A stretch of DNA of 64,000 nucleotides, from contig NZ_UIGI01000001.1 in assembly GCF_900446255.1 (NCBI RefSeq), positions 4,180,763-4,244,762 of the forward strand, read 5' to 3'. The translations under genes were made by a program, and so were the position numbers. Positions 1 to 9,783 of this stretch are shown one piece after another (positions within the stretch are counted from its first letter, which is position 1; every line of letters begins with the position of its first letter). Under the pieces are notes generated by a model, which saw nothing but the letters and a program-made list of their open reading frames with translations, did not search any database and was not told where the DNA came from. This stretch comes from Buttiauxella agrestis (GTDB taxonomy: Bacteria > Pseudomonadota > Gammaproteobacteria > Enterobacterales > Enterobacteriaceae).

Positions 1-298
1 CGGGTTGGAAATCGTGATTGCCCGGCAACCAAACACAGGGCGCAAGAATCTCCGCAATGCCTTCAACAAAATGTTGGTAGGCTTCCGCGCTGTGATCCTG
101 GGCTAAATCCCCAGTGGCAACAATAAGATCATAATGACGCTGCTCGGCGAGGATGGCGTCAATTACCGCCTGATAGCTCATCCAGGTATTGATACCAAGC
201 AGCGTTTCGTCCTTTCCAGAGAACAGGTGGGTATCTGTAATTTGTAAGATCCTGATCTGGCCCCCACCGGCCACAGGAAGATTTAACAGGCTTTCCAA
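1..298 (-). CDS. cpdA: 3',5'-cyclic-AMP phosphodiesterase, 5' part only
   Basis: CpdA hydrolyses cAMP to AMP and so lowers CRP signalling. Only about the first 99 codons are inside the window; the gene runs off the left edge. Reading the minus strand from a TTG at 298 gives MESLLNLP-like text, then the metallophosphatase motifs QITDTH near residue 22, ATGDLAQD near residue 62 and PGNHDF near residue 93, which bind the two metal ions. TTG is chosen because it aligns with the E. coli N-terminus and no ATG is near. It follows yqiB by 25 bp in the nudF-yqiB-cpdA order known from E. coli, so it is probably co-transcribed with them. Confidence 0.93.
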   Translation of the reverse strand, partial: MESLLNLPVAGGGQIRILQITDTHLFSGKDETLLGINTWMSYQAVIDAILAEQRHYDLIVATGDLAQDHSAEAYQHFVEGIAEILAPCVWLPGNHDFQP

Positions 299-323
299 AT
301 GGTGTCCTTAGGTTTCACCCTCA

Positions 324-746
324 CTAACAAACCGGAACCGCCATCGCTCCATGCGCTAAACAATACCGCAGCCAATCGGCCAGAAACTGGTTAATTTGAT
401 GCTTTTCGTCGCGTTGATGCAACTTTTTATTAGGATAATCATAACGTGCTTTGAAACGAAAGATCTGCTGACTTGAACACACTTCCGCGACCATAGCGTC
501 ATGATAGAGCCTGACGGACATTGACGGCAGGCTCCAGTAGCTTATCGCCGGGACGGTTTGTTCAATTTGCACAAGCGTTGTGTAACGAGTCGACTCAAGA
601 ATGGTGAGCCGATACTGGGCGCTACTGACCTGATATGTGACCTTTTCTCCCACCTCGTCAAGACGAGGAAGCAGGCGTCGAAGTTGCGCAAAATTGGTTT
701 CGCACAGGCGCATCATTTCAGGGAAGTCAGGTGTGTAGCGCTTCAT
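324..746 (-). CDS. yqiB: YqiB family protein (DUF1249)
   Basis: This 140-residue cytoplasmic protein of unknown function has no signal peptide or membrane segment. I recognise it from the N-terminal [18 protein letters not shown] block and its place between nudF and cpdA, where E. coli has yqiB. The ATG at 746 is preferred over an in-frame start five codons upstream, because that one lies inside the end of nudF and the family begins MKRYTPD. It sits 2 bp after the nudF stop, so the two are probably translationally coupled. Function is not known; the neighbours only suggest co-expression with nucleotide-phosphate turnover enzymes. Confidence 0.92.
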   Translation of the reverse strand: MKRYTPDFPEMMRLCETNFAQLRRLLPRLDEVGEKVTYQVSSAQYRLTILESTRYTTLVQIEQTVPAISYWSLPSMSVRLYHDAMVAEVCSSQQIFRFKARYDYPNKKLHQRDEKHQINQFLADWLRYCLAHGAMAVPVC

Positions 747-748
747 GT

Positions 749-1381
749 TTATTTCTTCCACTCTTCTCTTAATTTCTTATGATGCAATTGCAGCCAAAGC
801 AGTGCGATGACTGAAGCTGCGTTGTCGATTTTCCCTTCTTCTACTAACTGATAAGCCTGTTCCCGGCTCACGACATGAACCCGAATATCTTCGTTTTCAT
901 CTGCCAGACCATGTATGCCCGTAGCGGTTGTCGAATCGACTTCCCCAACGAGAATAGATAAACGTTCGCTGGTGCCGCCCGGGCTTGCCAGGTAGTTGAT
1001 CACCGGTTTTGTACGACCGACAAGCAGCCCGGCTTCTTCCACGGCCTCACGGCGCGCAACGTCTTCGACGCTTTCACCTTCTTCAATCATTCCGGCCACC
1101 AGCTCCAGTAACCATGGGCTTTCGCTGGTGTCATACGCTGCAATCCGAATCTGTTCTATCAATACAACTTCGTCTCGCACAGGGTCATAGGGTAGCAGCA
1201 CTGCGGCATGCCCGCGTTCTAAAATTTCGCGTCGGACTTCACCACTCATTTCGCCATTAAACAAGCGATGGCGGAATCGATAAAGATCCAACGAAAAAAA
1301 ACCGCTATAAAGCGTTTCCCGTGCAATAATTTCAACATCGTTTTTCCCTAACGTGACAAGTTGAGGGTTTTGCTCAGTCAT
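749..1381 (-). CDS. nudF: ADP-ribose pyrophosphatase NudF
   Basis: This Nudix hydrolase cleaves ADP-ribose to AMP and ribose 5-phosphate, removing a reactive sugar nucleotide. At 210 residues it matches the E. coli enzyme (209). The Nudix box lies in the middle of the protein and has the expected G-x5-E-x7-REUxEExGU pattern, with the metal-binding glutamates in REAVEEAG. The start at 1381 (MTEQNPQL) replaces a start nine codons upstream that has no family support. It is the first gene of a minus-strand nudF-yqiB-cpdA operon and is divergent from tolC, with about 210 bp between them for both promoters. Confidence 0.95.
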   Translation of the reverse strand: MTEQNPQLVTLGKNDVEIIARETLYSGFFSLDLYRFRHRLFNGEMSGEVRREILERGHAAVLLPYDPVRDEVVLIEQIRIAAYDTSESPWLLELVAGMIEEGESVEDVARREAVEEAGLLVGRTKPVINYLASPGGTSERLSILVGEVDSTTATGIHGLADENEDIRVHVVSREQAYQLVEEGKIDNAASVIALLWLQLHHKKLREEWKK

Positions 1382-1593
1382 AGTAATTTCCTGATTTTTT
1401 ATGGTCACGAGTGCGTAATTTCAAGCCAGTTTGACTGCCGTTTCATTTGCTATGTGGTAGATTGATGAAAATTAAGGGCAGATGGCACATTACGCCAAGC
1501 AGCCCAGCTGGCAGACTCTGCTAGAATCGGCGATCATTTTCGGCTCTTGTCAGCGCTAACAAACAATATTCTGCTTCACAACAAGGAATGCAA

Positions 1594-3087
1594 ATGAAGA
1601 AACTGCTCCCAATTCTTATCGGTCTGAGCCTAACGGGTTTCAGTGCCATGAGCCAGGCAGAAAACCTGATGCAGGTTTATCAGCAGGCACGTGTAAGCAA
1701 CCCGGACCTACGTAAATCCGCTGCTGACCGTGATGCCGCATTCGAAAAAATTAACGAAGCACGCAGCCCATTACTGCCGCAGCTCGGCCTTGGTGCCGAT
1801 TATGAATACACTAATGGTTTCAATGATGCGAACGGCGTCGACTCCAATGTAACCAGCGCTTCTTTGCAATTAACGCAAACCATTTTTGATATGTCGAAAT
1901 GGCGTCAGCTGACCCTGCAAGAAAAATCTGCGGGTATTCAGGACGTGACGTATCAGACCGATCAGCAAACGCTGATTCTGAACACCGCAACAGCCTATTT
2001 TAACGTGCTGAGCGCGATTGACGCCCTCTCCTACACCGAAGCCCAGAAACAGGCAATTTATCGCCAGTTGGATCAAACCACTCAGCGCTTCAACGTAGGC
2101 CTGGTTGCTATTACCGACGTGCAAAACGCCCGCGCGCAATACGACAACGTATTGGCCAACGAAGTGACGGCACGAAACAACCTGGATAACGCGGTAGAAT
2201 CGCTGCGCCAGGTTACCGGTAATTACTACCCTTCTCTGGCCTCGCTGAATGTTGATGGTTTCAAAACAGACAAACCTGATGCCGTTAATAATCTGCTGAA
2301 AGAAGCGGAAAAACGTAACCTGGCATTGCTGCAAGCGCGTCTGTCTCAGGATTTAGCTCGTGAACAAATTCGCTATGCTGAAACCGGGCATATGCCAACC
2401 ATTGGTTTAACTGCTTCCACTGGTGTCTCTAACACCACATACAGCGGTTCTAAGACCACCAGCAGCAGCCAGGCATTTAATGACAGTGACAATGGCCAGA
2501 ATAAAATCGGCCTGAATTTCTCGCTGCCATTGTATAGCGGCGGTTCTGTGACTTCCCAGGTGAAACAAGCGCAATACAACTTTGTTGGCGCGAGCGAGCA
2601 ACTGGAAAGCGCACACCGCAGTGTTGTGCAAACCGTTCGTTCTTCGTTTAACAACGTTAACGCGTCTATCAGTACCATCAACGCTTACAAACAAGCGGTT
2701 GTGTCTGCGCAAAGCTCTTTAGATGCGATGGAAGCAGGCTATTCCGTGGGTACTCGTACCATCGTTGATGTGTTGGATGCGACCACTACGCTGTATAACG
2801 CAAAACAACAGCTCTCCAGCGCTCGTTATAACTACCTGATCAACCAGCTGAATATCAAATCTGCACTGGGTACACTTAACGAACAGGACCTTGTTGCGTT
2901 GAACAGTACATTGGGTAAACCAGTGCCAACGACCGCAGAAAGTGTTGCGCCTGAAACGCCAGACCAGAACGCACGTGCTGATGGTTATTCAGACGACACA
3001 GCCGCAACCACTGCGCCGGCATCACCTGCAAAAGCGACCCCAGCTTCAGCAACAAGCAAAAAATCAGCTAACCCATTCGCTAACTGA
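1594..3087 (+). CDS. tolC: Outer membrane channel TolC
   Basis: TolC is the trimeric outer-membrane and periplasmic duct used by tripartite efflux pumps (AcrAB, EmrAB, MacAB) and by type I secretion. The 497-residue precursor has a signal peptide ending SQA before ENLMQVYQQA. Two copies of the OEP repeat follow, with the long helical stretches expected of the barrel. The C-terminal tail after about residue 445 is low-complexity, rich in Ala, Thr and Pro, and differs from E. coli. The ATG at 1594 is chosen because the AAGGA ribosome site at 1583-1587 is 6 bp away; the ATG at 1588 would touch it. The upstream neighbour nudF is divergent, and ygiB and ygiC follow on the same strand. Confidence 0.97.
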   Translation: MKKLLPILIGLSLTGFSAMSQAENLMQVYQQARVSNPDLRKSAADRDAAFEKINEARSPLLPQLGLGADYEYTNGFNDANGVDSNVTSASLQLTQTIFDMSKWRQLTLQEKSAGIQDVTYQTDQQTLILNTATAYFNVLSAIDALSYTEAQKQAIYRQLDQTTQRFNVGLVAITDVQNARAQYDNVLANEVTARNNLDNAVESLRQVTGNYYPSLASLNVDGFKTDKPDAVNNLLKEAEKRNLALLQARLSQDLAREQIRYAETGHMPTIGLTASTGVSNTTYSGSKTTSSSQAFNDSDNGQNKIGLNFSLPLYSGGSVTSQVKQAQYNFVGASEQLESAHRSVVQTVRSSFNNVNASISTINAYKQAVVSAQSSLDAMEAGYSVGTRTIVDVLDATTTLYNAKQQLSSARYNYLINQLNIKSALGTLNEQDLVALNSTLGKPVPTTAESVAPETPDQNARADGYSDDTAATTAPASPAKATPASATSKKSANPFAN

Positions 3088-3097
3088 TCATAGTTCT

Positions 3098-3121
3098 CGG
3101 GGGCATGACAACATGCCCCCG
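3098..3121 (+). terminator. Hairpin after tolC
   Basis: A 10-bp perfect stem (CGGGGGCATG / CATGCCCCCG) with an ACAA loop begins 10 bp after the tolC stop. There is no good U-run after it, so it may stabilise or attenuate the transcript before ygiB rather than end it fully. Confidence 0.6.
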
Positions 3122-3246
3122 TCACAACTTACGCACTCGAACGTAAGGCAAAGTAAAGATCTCCCTCCAAACGGCCGTCATCGCTTTAATTTCAACCATT
3201 CATCCCCTATTCTAAGCACCATAACCACTGGGCTCAGGACAGAATA

Positions 3247-3921
3247 ATGAAACGGACAAAAATCATAAATCACGCATCGTTCCGCAAAAGCTGGAACGCA
3301 CGCCATTTGACGCCGGTCGCACTGGCAGTTACCGCTGTGTTTATGCTTGCCGGTTGCGAACAAAATGACGAAACAGTCTCCATGTATCAAAACGCGGATG
3401 ACTGCTCACAAGCCAATCCAGGCAAAAGTGCCGAATGTACAACCGCTTTTAATAGCGCGCTGAAAGAAGCAGAACGTACTGCTCCTAAATATGCATCACG
3501 CGAAGAATGTATCGCTGAGTTTGGCGAAGGCCAATGTCAGCAGGCTCCTGCTCAAGCGAGCATGGCGGGTGAGCAAGCTCAGGCACAGCCACAGCAAAGC
3601 GGCAGTTTCTGGATGCCGTTGATGGCAGGTTACATGATGGGTCGCCTTATGGGCGGCGGTGCGGGCTTTGCGCAGCAACCTCTTTTCACCTCCAAAAACC
3701 CGGCAAGCCCGGCTTACGGCAAATATGCTGATGCCAGCGGCAAGAGCTATGGCGCAGCAACGCCAGGCCGCACCGCGACCGTCCCTAAAACAGCGATGGC
3801 ACCAAAACCTGCGACCACCAGCACGGTGACTCGTGGCGGTTTCGGTGACTCCGTAGCGAAACAATCGACGATGCAGCGCAGCAGCAGCGCAACAGGTTCT
3901 TCTCGCTCCATGGGTGGCTAA
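3247..3921 (+). CDS. ygiB: YgiB lipoprotein-like protein (DUF1190)
   Basis: This 224-residue protein of unknown molecular function matches E. coli YgiB (223). The basic N-terminus is followed by a hydrophobic stretch ending MLAGCE, which looks like a lipobox or a membrane anchor near residues 25-38. The middle has Cys-rich DUF1190 text ([29 protein letters not shown]). A glycine/methionine-rich hydrophobic patch ([16 protein letters not shown]) and a Ser/Thr/Ala-rich tail ending RSMGG complete it. It lies 6 bp before ygiC, so the pair is an operon downstream of tolC, as in E. coli. Confidence 0.93.
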   Translation: MKRTKIINHASFRKSWNARHLTPVALAVTAVFMLAGCEQNDETVSMYQNADDCSQANPGKSAECTTAFNSALKEAERTAPKYASREECIAEFGEGQCQQAPAQASMAGEQAQAQPQQSGSFWMPLMAGYMMGRLMGGGAGFAQQPLFTSKNPASPAYGKYADASGKSYGAATPGRTATVPKTAMAPKPATTSTVTRGGFGDSVAKQSTMQRSSSATGSSRSMGG

Positions 3922-3927
3922 GAAATT

Positions 3928-5088
3928 ATGGAAAGAATTGCGATTACTGAGCGCCCGGACTGGCGCGAGAAAGCCACAGAATACGGTTTCAACTTCCACA
4001 CCATGTATGGCGAGCCGTACTGGTGTGAAGACGCTTATTACCAGTTGACGCTTCCACAGGTTGAACGCCTGGAAGAAGTGACTGCTGAACTGCATCAAAT
4101 GTGCCTGAAGGTTGTCGAAAAAGTCGTGAGTAGTGATGAGCTGCTGGCTAAATTCCGCATCCCTAAACACACCTGGGAGTTTGTGCGCCAGTCGTGGCGT
4201 ACCCAGCAACCATCACTCTACTCGCGTCTTGATATCGCGTGGGATGGCGTGGGTGAGCCTAAACTTCTGGAAAATAACGCCGATACGCCAACCTCTTTGT
4301 ATGAAGCGGCATTCTTCCAGTGGATCTGGCTTGAAGATCAGGTTCAGGCTGGGAATCTCCCCGCGGGAAGCGATCAATTCAACAGCCTGCAAGAAAAGCT
4401 GATCGAGCGTTTTGCTGAATTAAAACAGCAGCACGGCTTTAATCTGGTGCATTTTGCCTGCTGCCAGGACACCGTAGAAGATCGCGGTACCGTCCAGTAT
4501 TTGCAGGATTGTGCAGCCGAAGCAGAAGTGGCAAGCGAATTTGTCTACATGGAAGACATCGGTTTAGGCGAGAAAGGCCAGTTCACCGATTTGCAGGACC
4601 AGGTCATCAGCAACCTGTTCAAGCTCTATCCATGGGAATTTATGCTGCGTGAGATGTTCTCCACCAAGCTTGAAGATGCTGGCGTGCGCTGGCTGGAACC
4701 TGCCTGGAAGAGCATTATCTCCAACAAAGCATTGCTGCCGATGCTGTGGGAAATGTTCCCGGATCATCCCAACTTGCTGCCTGCTTATTTCGCCGAAGAT
4801 AACTATCCGCAGATGGATAAGTATGTCGTGAAGCCTATCTTCTCTCGCGAAGGGGCAAACGTGAAGATCATCGAAAATGGCGAAGAAATTGCCCGTGTCG
4901 ATGGACCCTACGGCGAAGAAGGCATGATCGTCCAGCAGTTCTATCAGTTGCCTAAATTTGGCGATAGTTATGTGCTGATCGGAAGCTGGCTCATCAACGA
5001 TCAACCGGCGGGGATCGGCATTCGTGAAGATCGCGAATTAATCACTCAGGATCTTTCGCGTTTCTATCCGCATGTGTTTGTAGAGTAA
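3928..5088 (+). CDS. ygiC: YgiC, ATP-grasp protein of the glutathionylspermidine synthase family
   Basis: This 386-residue protein matches the C-terminal ligase domain of glutathionylspermidine synthase, an ATP-grasp enzyme that makes amide bonds. Visible ATP-grasp elements are [15 protein letters not shown] near residue 113, [13 protein letters not shown] near residue 306, and a C-terminal [20 protein letters not shown] block. The true substrate in enterobacteria is not established; E. coli YgiC lacks the amidase half found in Gsp. It begins 6 bp after ygiB and ends at a bidirectional terminator shared with ygiD. Confidence 0.93.
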   Translation: MERIAITERPDWREKATEYGFNFHTMYGEPYWCEDAYYQLTLPQVERLEEVTAELHQMCLKVVEKVVSSDELLAKFRIPKHTWEFVRQSWRTQQPSLYSRLDIAWDGVGEPKLLENNADTPTSLYEAAFFQWIWLEDQVQAGNLPAGSDQFNSLQEKLIERFAELKQQHGFNLVHFACCQDTVEDRGTVQYLQDCAAEAEVASEFVYMEDIGLGEKGQFTDLQDQVISNLFKLYPWEFMLREMFSTKLEDAGVRWLEPAWKSIISNKALLPMLWEMFPDHPNLLPAYFAEDNYPQMDKYVVKPIFSREGANVKIIENGEEIARVDGPYGEEGMIVQQFYQLPKFGDSYVLIGSWLINDQPAGIGIREDRELITQDLSRFYPHVFVE

Positions 5089-5094
5089 TAAATT

Positions 5095-5117
5095 AAAGGC
5101 GCGAGATTCGCGCCTTT
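5095..5117. terminator. Bidirectional terminator between ygiC and ygiD
   Basis: A 9-bp perfect stem (AAAGGCGCG / CGCGCCTTT) with loop AGATT lies exactly between the two convergent stop codons. The A and T ends give a U-run on either strand. Confidence 0.85.
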
Positions 5118-5119
5118 AG

Positions 5120-5908
5120 CTAACCGATCTGAACTGAAAGCATACTTAACGATCCCATCTCAATACCGTCTGTCGGCAGCGTAATCGGCTCTTTGCCATC
5201 CCACGCCCCCAGGACATACAACAACGGCAAGTAGTGATCGGCTGTTGGGTTTGATAACGAACCACCTTCATGCTGGAGATAGTTCACCAACGGGTGTTCA
5301 GCGACTGGCCCAAGCCATGTGAGATTATCTTTCACGTACTGGTTAAACGACTCAGCCCATGGGTACGGCGTGTTTTCACCGTGCCAGCGTGCAGTGCGCA
5401 GGTTATGAACCACGTTGCCACTGGCAATCAGCATGATGCCCTGATCGCGCAGCGTCGCCAGCTTGCGGCCTATTTCGAAATGCCATGCTGCCGGTTTCGT
5501 GCTGTCGATACTGAGCTGCACCATGGGAATATCAGCATTCGGGTACATCTTAATAAGCACGCCCCAGGAGCCATGGTCAAAACCCCAGGCTTCTTTATCC
5601 TGCATGACCGGAACAGGGGCCAGTAAGTCGACTAACTGCTGGGCAAGCTCAGGCGAACCCGGTGCTGGATAATGAGTATCGTAGAGCGCCTGTGGGAAAC
5701 CCCCAAAATCATGGATGGTTTTTGGCGTTTCCATTGCCGTCACACCCGTGCCTTTAGTGAACCAGTGCGCAGATACCACCACAATTGCTTTCGGGCGCGG
5801 TAAGGTCTCTCCCAAATGGCGCCATGCCTGGGTATATTGGTTATCTTCCAGCACGTTCATTGGGCTACCGTGTCCGAGGAACAGCGCAGGCATTCGTTGA
5901 GTTGTCAT
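5120..5908 (-). CDS. ygiD: 4,5-DOPA dioxygenase extradiol (LigB family) YgiD
   Basis: This 262-residue member of the LigB class III ring-cleaving dioxygenase family corresponds to E. coli YgiD, for which 4,5-DOPA extradiol activity has been reported. Candidate metal-binding histidines are in FLGHGSP near residue 14, SAHW near residue 48 and FDHGSWG near residue 110, and ASGNVVHNL is also conserved. It is transcribed toward ygiC and is divergent from zupT. The Fur-like site at 6075-6093 lies in the shared upstream region, so it could in principle act on either gene. Confidence 0.93.
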   Translation of the reverse strand: MTTQRMPALFLGHGSPMNVLEDNQYTQAWRHLGETLPRPKAIVVVSAHWFTKGTGVTAMETPKTIHDFGGFPQALYDTHYPAPGSPELAQQLVDLLAPVPVMQDKEAWGFDHGSWGVLIKMYPNADIPMVQLSIDSTKPAAWHFEIGRKLATLRDQGIMLIASGNVVHNLRTARWHGENTPYPWAESFNQYVKDNLTWLGPVAEHPLVNYLQHEGGSLSNPTADHYLPLLYVLGAWDGKEPITLPTDGIEMGSLSMLSVQIG

Positions 5909-6074
5909 GGTGGTGTCCTTTAATCAGGTCATTCAGTTTATGAAAACTACAGTACGCGTTTTTGCGGTATGAAGAACTCAGATAAGCATGATGAAGATCT
6001 TCAGGAAATTTGAATGTAAGCGATGTGTAAAGCTTCTCAACTGGCTCTCGATTTTTATCACATCGCCCATTAAT

Positions 6075-6093
6075 ATGAATGAGAATCATTATC
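6075..6093. promoter_or_regulatory. Fur-box-like palindrome upstream of zupT
   Basis: The 19-mer ATGAATGAGAATCATTATC matches the 19-bp Fur consensus (GATAATGATAATCATTATC) at 15 positions. It contains the palindrome AATGA-GAA-TCATT. It ends 14 bp before the zupT start codon, where bound repressor would block transcription or early elongation. The identity of the regulator is inferred from sequence similarity only. Confidence 0.5.
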
Positions 6094-6107
6094 AAAAGGA
6101 GTGATAA

Positions 6108-6875
6108 ATGTCAGTACCCTTGATCCTGACCCTATTAGCCGGGGGAGCCACTTTCATTGGCGCTTTTCTTGGCGTGCTTGGCCAGAAGCCATCAAACCGT
6201 GTGCTGGCATTTTCCCTCGGTTTTGCAGCAGGCATTATGCTGCTTATCTCGTTGATGGAAATGCTGCCTGCCGCGCTGCATACCGAAGGAATGTCACCCG
6301 TGTTGGGCTACGGTATGTTTATGGTGGGTCTGTTGGGCTATTTCGCCCTTGACCGCGCCCTGCCCCATGCGCATCCGCAAGATTTAATGGACAGCAAACC
6401 GCAGCCTCGCAATTTGCGTCGCACGGCGCTGTTGCTGACACTCGGCATTAGTTTGCATAACTTCCCGGAAGGTGTTGCGACCTTTGTGACGGCCAGCAGC
6501 AATCTGGAATTAGGAATGGGGATAGCACTTGCGGTAGCGTTGCATAACATTCCTGAAGGTTTAGCCGTTGCAGGCCCGGTTTACGCGGCTACCGGCTCGA
6601 AGCGTAAAGCCATTTTCTGGGCGGGGATTTCAGGACTTGCCGAAATCCTGGGTGGTGTGCTGGCCTGGTTGATTTTAGGCCCGATGGTTTCGCCGGTTCT
6701 TATGGCTGCCATTATGGCCGCCGTGGCAGGGATTATGGTTGCGCTATCGGTGGATGAACTGATGCCGCTTGCCAAAGAAATAGACCCGCACAACAACCCG
6801 AGTTATGGCGTGCTTTGCGGTATGGCAGTGATGGGGTTTAGCCTGACGTTATTGCAAACCAATGGGATTGGTTGA
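6108..6875 (+). CDS. zupT: Zinc (divalent metal) transporter ZupT, ZIP family
   Basis: ZupT is an inner-membrane importer of Zn2+ with broad metal range. This copy is 255 residues against 257 in E. coli, with eight predicted membrane segments. The two metal-binding signatures of the family are present: HNFPEG near residue 117 and HNIPEG near residue 148. A histidine/aspartate-bearing loop follows segment three. The start has a strong AAGGAG ribosome site. A Fur-like palindrome sits just ahead of it, which would link expression to iron status. It ends at a bidirectional hairpin facing ribB. Confidence 0.96.
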   Translation: MSVPLILTLLAGGATFIGAFLGVLGQKPSNRVLAFSLGFAAGIMLLISLMEMLPAALHTEGMSPVLGYGMFMVGLLGYFALDRALPHAHPQDLMDSKPQPRNLRRTALLLTLGISLHNFPEGVATFVTASSNLELGMGIALAVALHNIPEGLAVAGPVYAATGSKRKAIFWAGISGLAEILGGVLAWLILGPMVSPVLMAAIMAAVAGIMVALSVDELMPLAKEIDPHNNPSYGVLCGMAVMGFSLTLLQTNGIG

Positions 6876-6876
6876 A

Positions 6877-6906
6877 AAAAATCCCGGTGTAAAAACCGGG
6901 ATTTTT
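6877..6906. terminator. Bidirectional terminator between zupT and ribB
   Basis: Stem ATCCCGG / CCGGGAT, extended by A:T pairs on both sides, with an A-run before and a T-run after. It serves zupT on the plus strand and ribB on the minus strand. Confidence 0.85.
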
Positions 6907-6924
6907 GCTTTTTAGCTTAGATAG

Positions 6925-7578
6925 TTAGCTGGCTTTGCGTTCATGAGCCTGACGGTATTCCACCAGGTCTTCAATCGTCACCACAGCCATGTTGTGCTCG
7001 CGGGCAAAGGTGATGCACTCAGGTGCACGCGCCATAGTACCGTCGTCATTGGTCAGTTCACACAGCACACCGGCAGGTTTGAAGCCAGCAAGCGTCACTA
7101 AATCGATAGTCGCTTCAGTGTGGCCACCGCGAGTTAACACGCCACCAGGCTGAGCACGCAGCGGGAATACGTGTCCCGGGCGGTTCAGGTCGCTTGGTTT
7201 TGCGCCATCAGCAATGGCGGCACGAACAGTGGTAATACGGTCTGCGGCAGAAACACCGGTAGTCACGCCGGTTGCAGCTTCGATAGTCACAGTAAACCCG
7301 GTGCCATAGGCACTGGTGTTGTTCTCAACCATCATTGGCAATTCGAGTTGTTTACGGCGTTCTTCAGTCAGGCACAGGCAAACAATACCGCTACCGTGGC
7401 GAATGGTCAGAGCCATTTGCTCAACGGTCATGGTTTCCGCTGGGAAAATCATGTCGCCTTCGTTCTCGCGATCTTCATCGTCAAGAACCATTACCCCACG
7501 ACCTTCACGCAGTGCTTCAAGAGCAAGTTCTACGCGCTGTGCAGGAGTGCCAAATGCAGAAAGGAGCGTCTGATTCAT
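6925..7578 (-). CDS. ribB: 3,4-dihydroxy-2-butanone 4-phosphate synthase
   Basis: RibB converts ribulose 5-phosphate to the four-carbon precursor of riboflavin plus formate. The 217-residue protein has the acidic metal/substrate motif [11 protein letters not shown] near residue 33, RHGSG near residue 79, and [10 protein letters not shown] near residue 152. It is a single-domain protein, as in E. coli, without the fused GTP cyclohydrolase II domain found in many other bacteria. An FMN riboswitch precedes it at about 100-240 bp upstream, so FMN should shut its expression down. Confidence 0.97.
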   Translation of the reverse strand: MNQTLLSAFGTPAQRVELALEALREGRGVMVLDDEDRENEGDMIFPAETMTVEQMALTIRHGSGIVCLCLTEERRKQLELPMMVENNTSAYGTGFTVTIEAATGVTTGVSAADRITTVRAAIADGAKPSDLNRPGHVFPLRAQPGGVLTRGGHTEATIDLVTLAGFKPAGVLCELTNDDGTMARAPECITFAREHNMAVVTIEDLVEYRQAHERKAS

Positions 7579-7680
7579 GGTAAAAAAACCTCATTAAAAT
7601 TATGGTTACCAGAATCAGGGCAGTCTTAGGAGCTATAAAAATAACGTGAGCAGGCTTAAAAGCTTGAGCTTAGTCGTTAC

Positions 7681-7815
7681 TCTCTCCCATCCGGACTATA
7701 ACCGTCGGCTCCGGAATTACACCGGATCTGCTGACCTCCAGATTGCTCTGGAGCGCTCGCGGGCTTTCAGCGTTCGCTGATTTACCGCCGGTGGGGAGTT
7801 GCACCCCGCCCTGAG
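7681..7815 (-). promoter_or_regulatory. FMN riboswitch (RFN element) upstream of ribB
   Basis: On the minus strand the leader contains the conserved RFN blocks in order: AGGGCGGGG near 7813, CCCCACCGGCGGTAA near 7795-7781, AGCCCGCGAGC near 7765, GGTCAGCAGATCCGG near 7737, and GGAGCCGACGGTTATAGTCC near 7700. These form the six-helix junction that binds FMN. The gap to the ribB start is about 100 bp, leaving room for an expression platform. Confidence 0.95.
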
Positions 7816-7957
7816 AATAAGCAGACTTACTATAACGCCGATGATTTTCTCTGGCAACGCCAAACCTTAGAACATTTTCGGGTTTCTAAGGAGGCTCGCA
7901 GGCATTACAATTAATGCTAATACCGTAAGACAATCCCGTAAGATTATGGAAGCCGCT

Positions 7958-8242
7958 ATGATTGACCCGAAAAAAATTGAACAGATAGCTCGCCAGGTCC
8001 ACGAGTCAATGCCGAAAGGGATTCGTGAATTCGGGGATGATGTCGAGAAGAAAGTTCGCCAGGTTTTACAGTCACAGTTAACACGTCTGGATCTGGTTAG
8101 CCGTGAAGAATTTGATGTGCAGACGCAAGTGCTGCTGCGCACTCGCGAAAAACTGGCATTACTGGAACAGCGTTTGAGCGAGCTGGAAAGCCGTAGCGTT
8201 CAGACTCCGGATGTCACATCGCCAACAGAACCGCAGATGTAA
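7958..8242 (+). CDS. ubiK: Ubiquinone biosynthesis accessory factor UbiK
   Basis: UbiK (YqiC) is a small accessory factor that helps assemble the soluble Ubi complex with UbiJ and supports aerobic ubiquinone synthesis. The 94-residue protein begins [19 protein letters not shown] and has an amphipathic N-terminal helix. A C-terminal coiled coil ([19 protein letters not shown]) mediates trimerisation in this family. The ATG at 7958 is used because family members start MIDPKK; an in-frame ATG four codons upstream has no such support. The last 15 residues differ from E. coli. Confidence 0.93.
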   Translation: MIDPKKIEQIARQVHESMPKGIREFGDDVEKKVRQVLQSQLTRLDLVSREEFDVQTQVLLRTREKLALLEQRLSELESRSVQTPDVTSPTEPQM

Positions 8243-8266
8243 AAAACGCCCCGGCTGGGGCGTTTT
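8243..8266. terminator. Bidirectional terminator between ubiK and hldE
   Basis: A perfect 10-bp stem (AAAACGCCCC / GGGGCGTTTT) with a GGCT loop follows the ubiK stop immediately. It has A/T runs on both sides and serves the convergent hldE as well. Confidence 0.88.
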
Positions 8267-8297
8267 ACTTTGTTTTGCAGAGACTCAATTTCGTGGC

Positions 8298-9728
8298 TTA
8301 CGCTTCGTGGCTCTGGATCTTTTTAATGATGTTGGTGGTTGAACAACCATCTTCAAAGTTAAGCACCATCACCTCACCACCGTTAGCCCAGACTTCTTTA
8401 CTCCCGGCGATATCATCCGGTTTGTAATCACCACCTTTGACCAACAAATCAGGCAATACTTCGCCGATTAAACGCTGTGGCGTGTCTTCTTCAAACAATA
8501 CCACCCAATCCACGGCTTCCAGCGCACCTAACACGATCATACGTTGATCCTGCGGGTTCACCGGGCGGGTTTCGCCTTTCAGGCGTCGGGTAGAAGCATC
8601 GCTGTTGACCGCAACAATCAGGCGGTCACCAAGCTTGCGAGCATTTGCCAGATAAGAAACGTGACCCGCGTGAAGAATGTCAAACACGCCGTTGGTCATT
8701 ACGACTTTCTCACCGCGTTTACGTGCATTCGCCACAGCGACTTTCAGCTCGGCTTCAGTCATCACACCAAAACCTGAATCGGCACGCCCGCGCACTGCGT
8801 TTTCCAGCTCAATCGGGGAAACCGTAGAAGTCCCCAGTTTGCCAACGACTACGCCCGCGGCCGCATTTGCAAAGAAACACGCTTCTTCTAGCGAATTACC
8901 TGCGGCAAGCGTTGCCGCCAACACGCCAATCACGGTATCACCCGCACCGGTCACATCGTAAACTTCTTGTGCCTGAGTCGGCAGATGGAACGGCTTGATA
9001 CCCGGCTGCAATAACGTCATACCGTGTTCAGAACGCGTGATCAGCAGAGCAGAAAGATCGTACTCAGCAATCAGCTTCATACCCCGTTCCACCAGCTCTT
9101 CGTCGCTCTTACACTTACCGACGACCGCTTCAAATTCAGAGAGGTTTGGCGTCAGCAGCGTTGCGCCGCGATAACGATTGAAATCAGTCCCTTTCGGGTC
9201 AATCAGCACAGGAACGTTTGCCGCACGCGCAAGGCAAATCATCTGCTGCACGCTGGCTAAAGCGCCTTTAGCGTAGTCAGAAAGCACCAGCGCGCCAATG
9301 TGCGGCAACGCCTGGCTGATACGTTCGTGCAGTGGCTCCGGGTCAACGCCCTCAAAGCCTTCTTCGAAGTCGAGGCGAATCAGCTGCTGGTTGCGGGAAA
9401 GTACACGCAGTTTGGTGATTGTCGGATGAGTCGGCACAGAGACGAAATCGCACTTAACGTTGACACCCGCCAGCGTTTGGCTGAGCGCACGTGCTGCATC
9501 GTCGATGCCCGTCAGACCCACCAGGCGCGAATTCGCCCCCAATGAAGCAATGTTCATTGCCACGTTGGCTGCACCACCAGGACGTTCTTCAATGGTATCG
9601 ACTTTCACGACCGGTACCGGCGCTTCCGGGGAAATGCGGCTTGTAGGGCCATACCAGTAGCGATCCAGCATCACATCACCAACTACCATGACGCCTGCAC
9701 GGCTGTATTCGGGCAGCGTTACTTTCAT
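8298..9728 (-). CDS. hldE: Bifunctional heptose 7-phosphate kinase / heptose 1-phosphate adenylyltransferase
   Basis: HldE carries out two steps toward ADP-L-glycero-D-manno-heptose for the LPS inner core. The 476-residue protein has an N-terminal PfkB-type kinase domain (about residues 1-318; [14 protein letters not shown], and the ATP/anion motif [11 protein letters not shown]). A C-terminal nucleotidyltransferase domain (about 345-476) has the HxGH motif in [16 protein letters not shown]. The ATG at 9728 (MKVTLPEYS) is preferred to a start 26 codons upstream, which has no family support. glnE lies 55 bp upstream on the same strand, matching the E. coli ygiF-glnE-hldE order. Confidence 0.97.
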   Translation of the reverse strand: MKVTLPEYSRAGVMVVGDVMLDRYWYGPTSRISPEAPVPVVKVDTIEERPGGAANVAMNIASLGANSRLVGLTGIDDAARALSQTLAGVNVKCDFVSVPTHPTITKLRVLSRNQQLIRLDFEEGFEGVDPEPLHERISQALPHIGALVLSDYAKGALASVQQMICLARAANVPVLIDPKGTDFNRYRGATLLTPNLSEFEAVVGKCKSDEELVERGMKLIAEYDLSALLITRSEHGMTLLQPGIKPFHLPTQAQEVYDVTGAGDTVIGVLAATLAAGNSLEEACFFANAAAGVVVGKLGTSTVSPIELENAVRGRADSGFGVMTEAELKVAVANARKRGEKVVMTNGVFDILHAGHVSYLANARKLGDRLIVAVNSDASTRRLKGETRPVNPQDQRMIVLGALEAVDWVVLFEEDTPQRLIGEVLPDLLVKGGDYKPDDIAGSKEVWANGGEVMVLNFEDGCSTTNIIKKIQSHEA

Positions 9729-9783
9729 TCCTGACTCTCCAGAGAGGGATAAAATTTTGTCGCGGATAATATCACAATTAATC

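Noticed and set aside
3496-4209. A 237-codon minus-strand frame over ygiB/ygiC
   Set aside because: It is antisense to two well-supported genes, has no family-like features and no ribosome site; a shadow frame.
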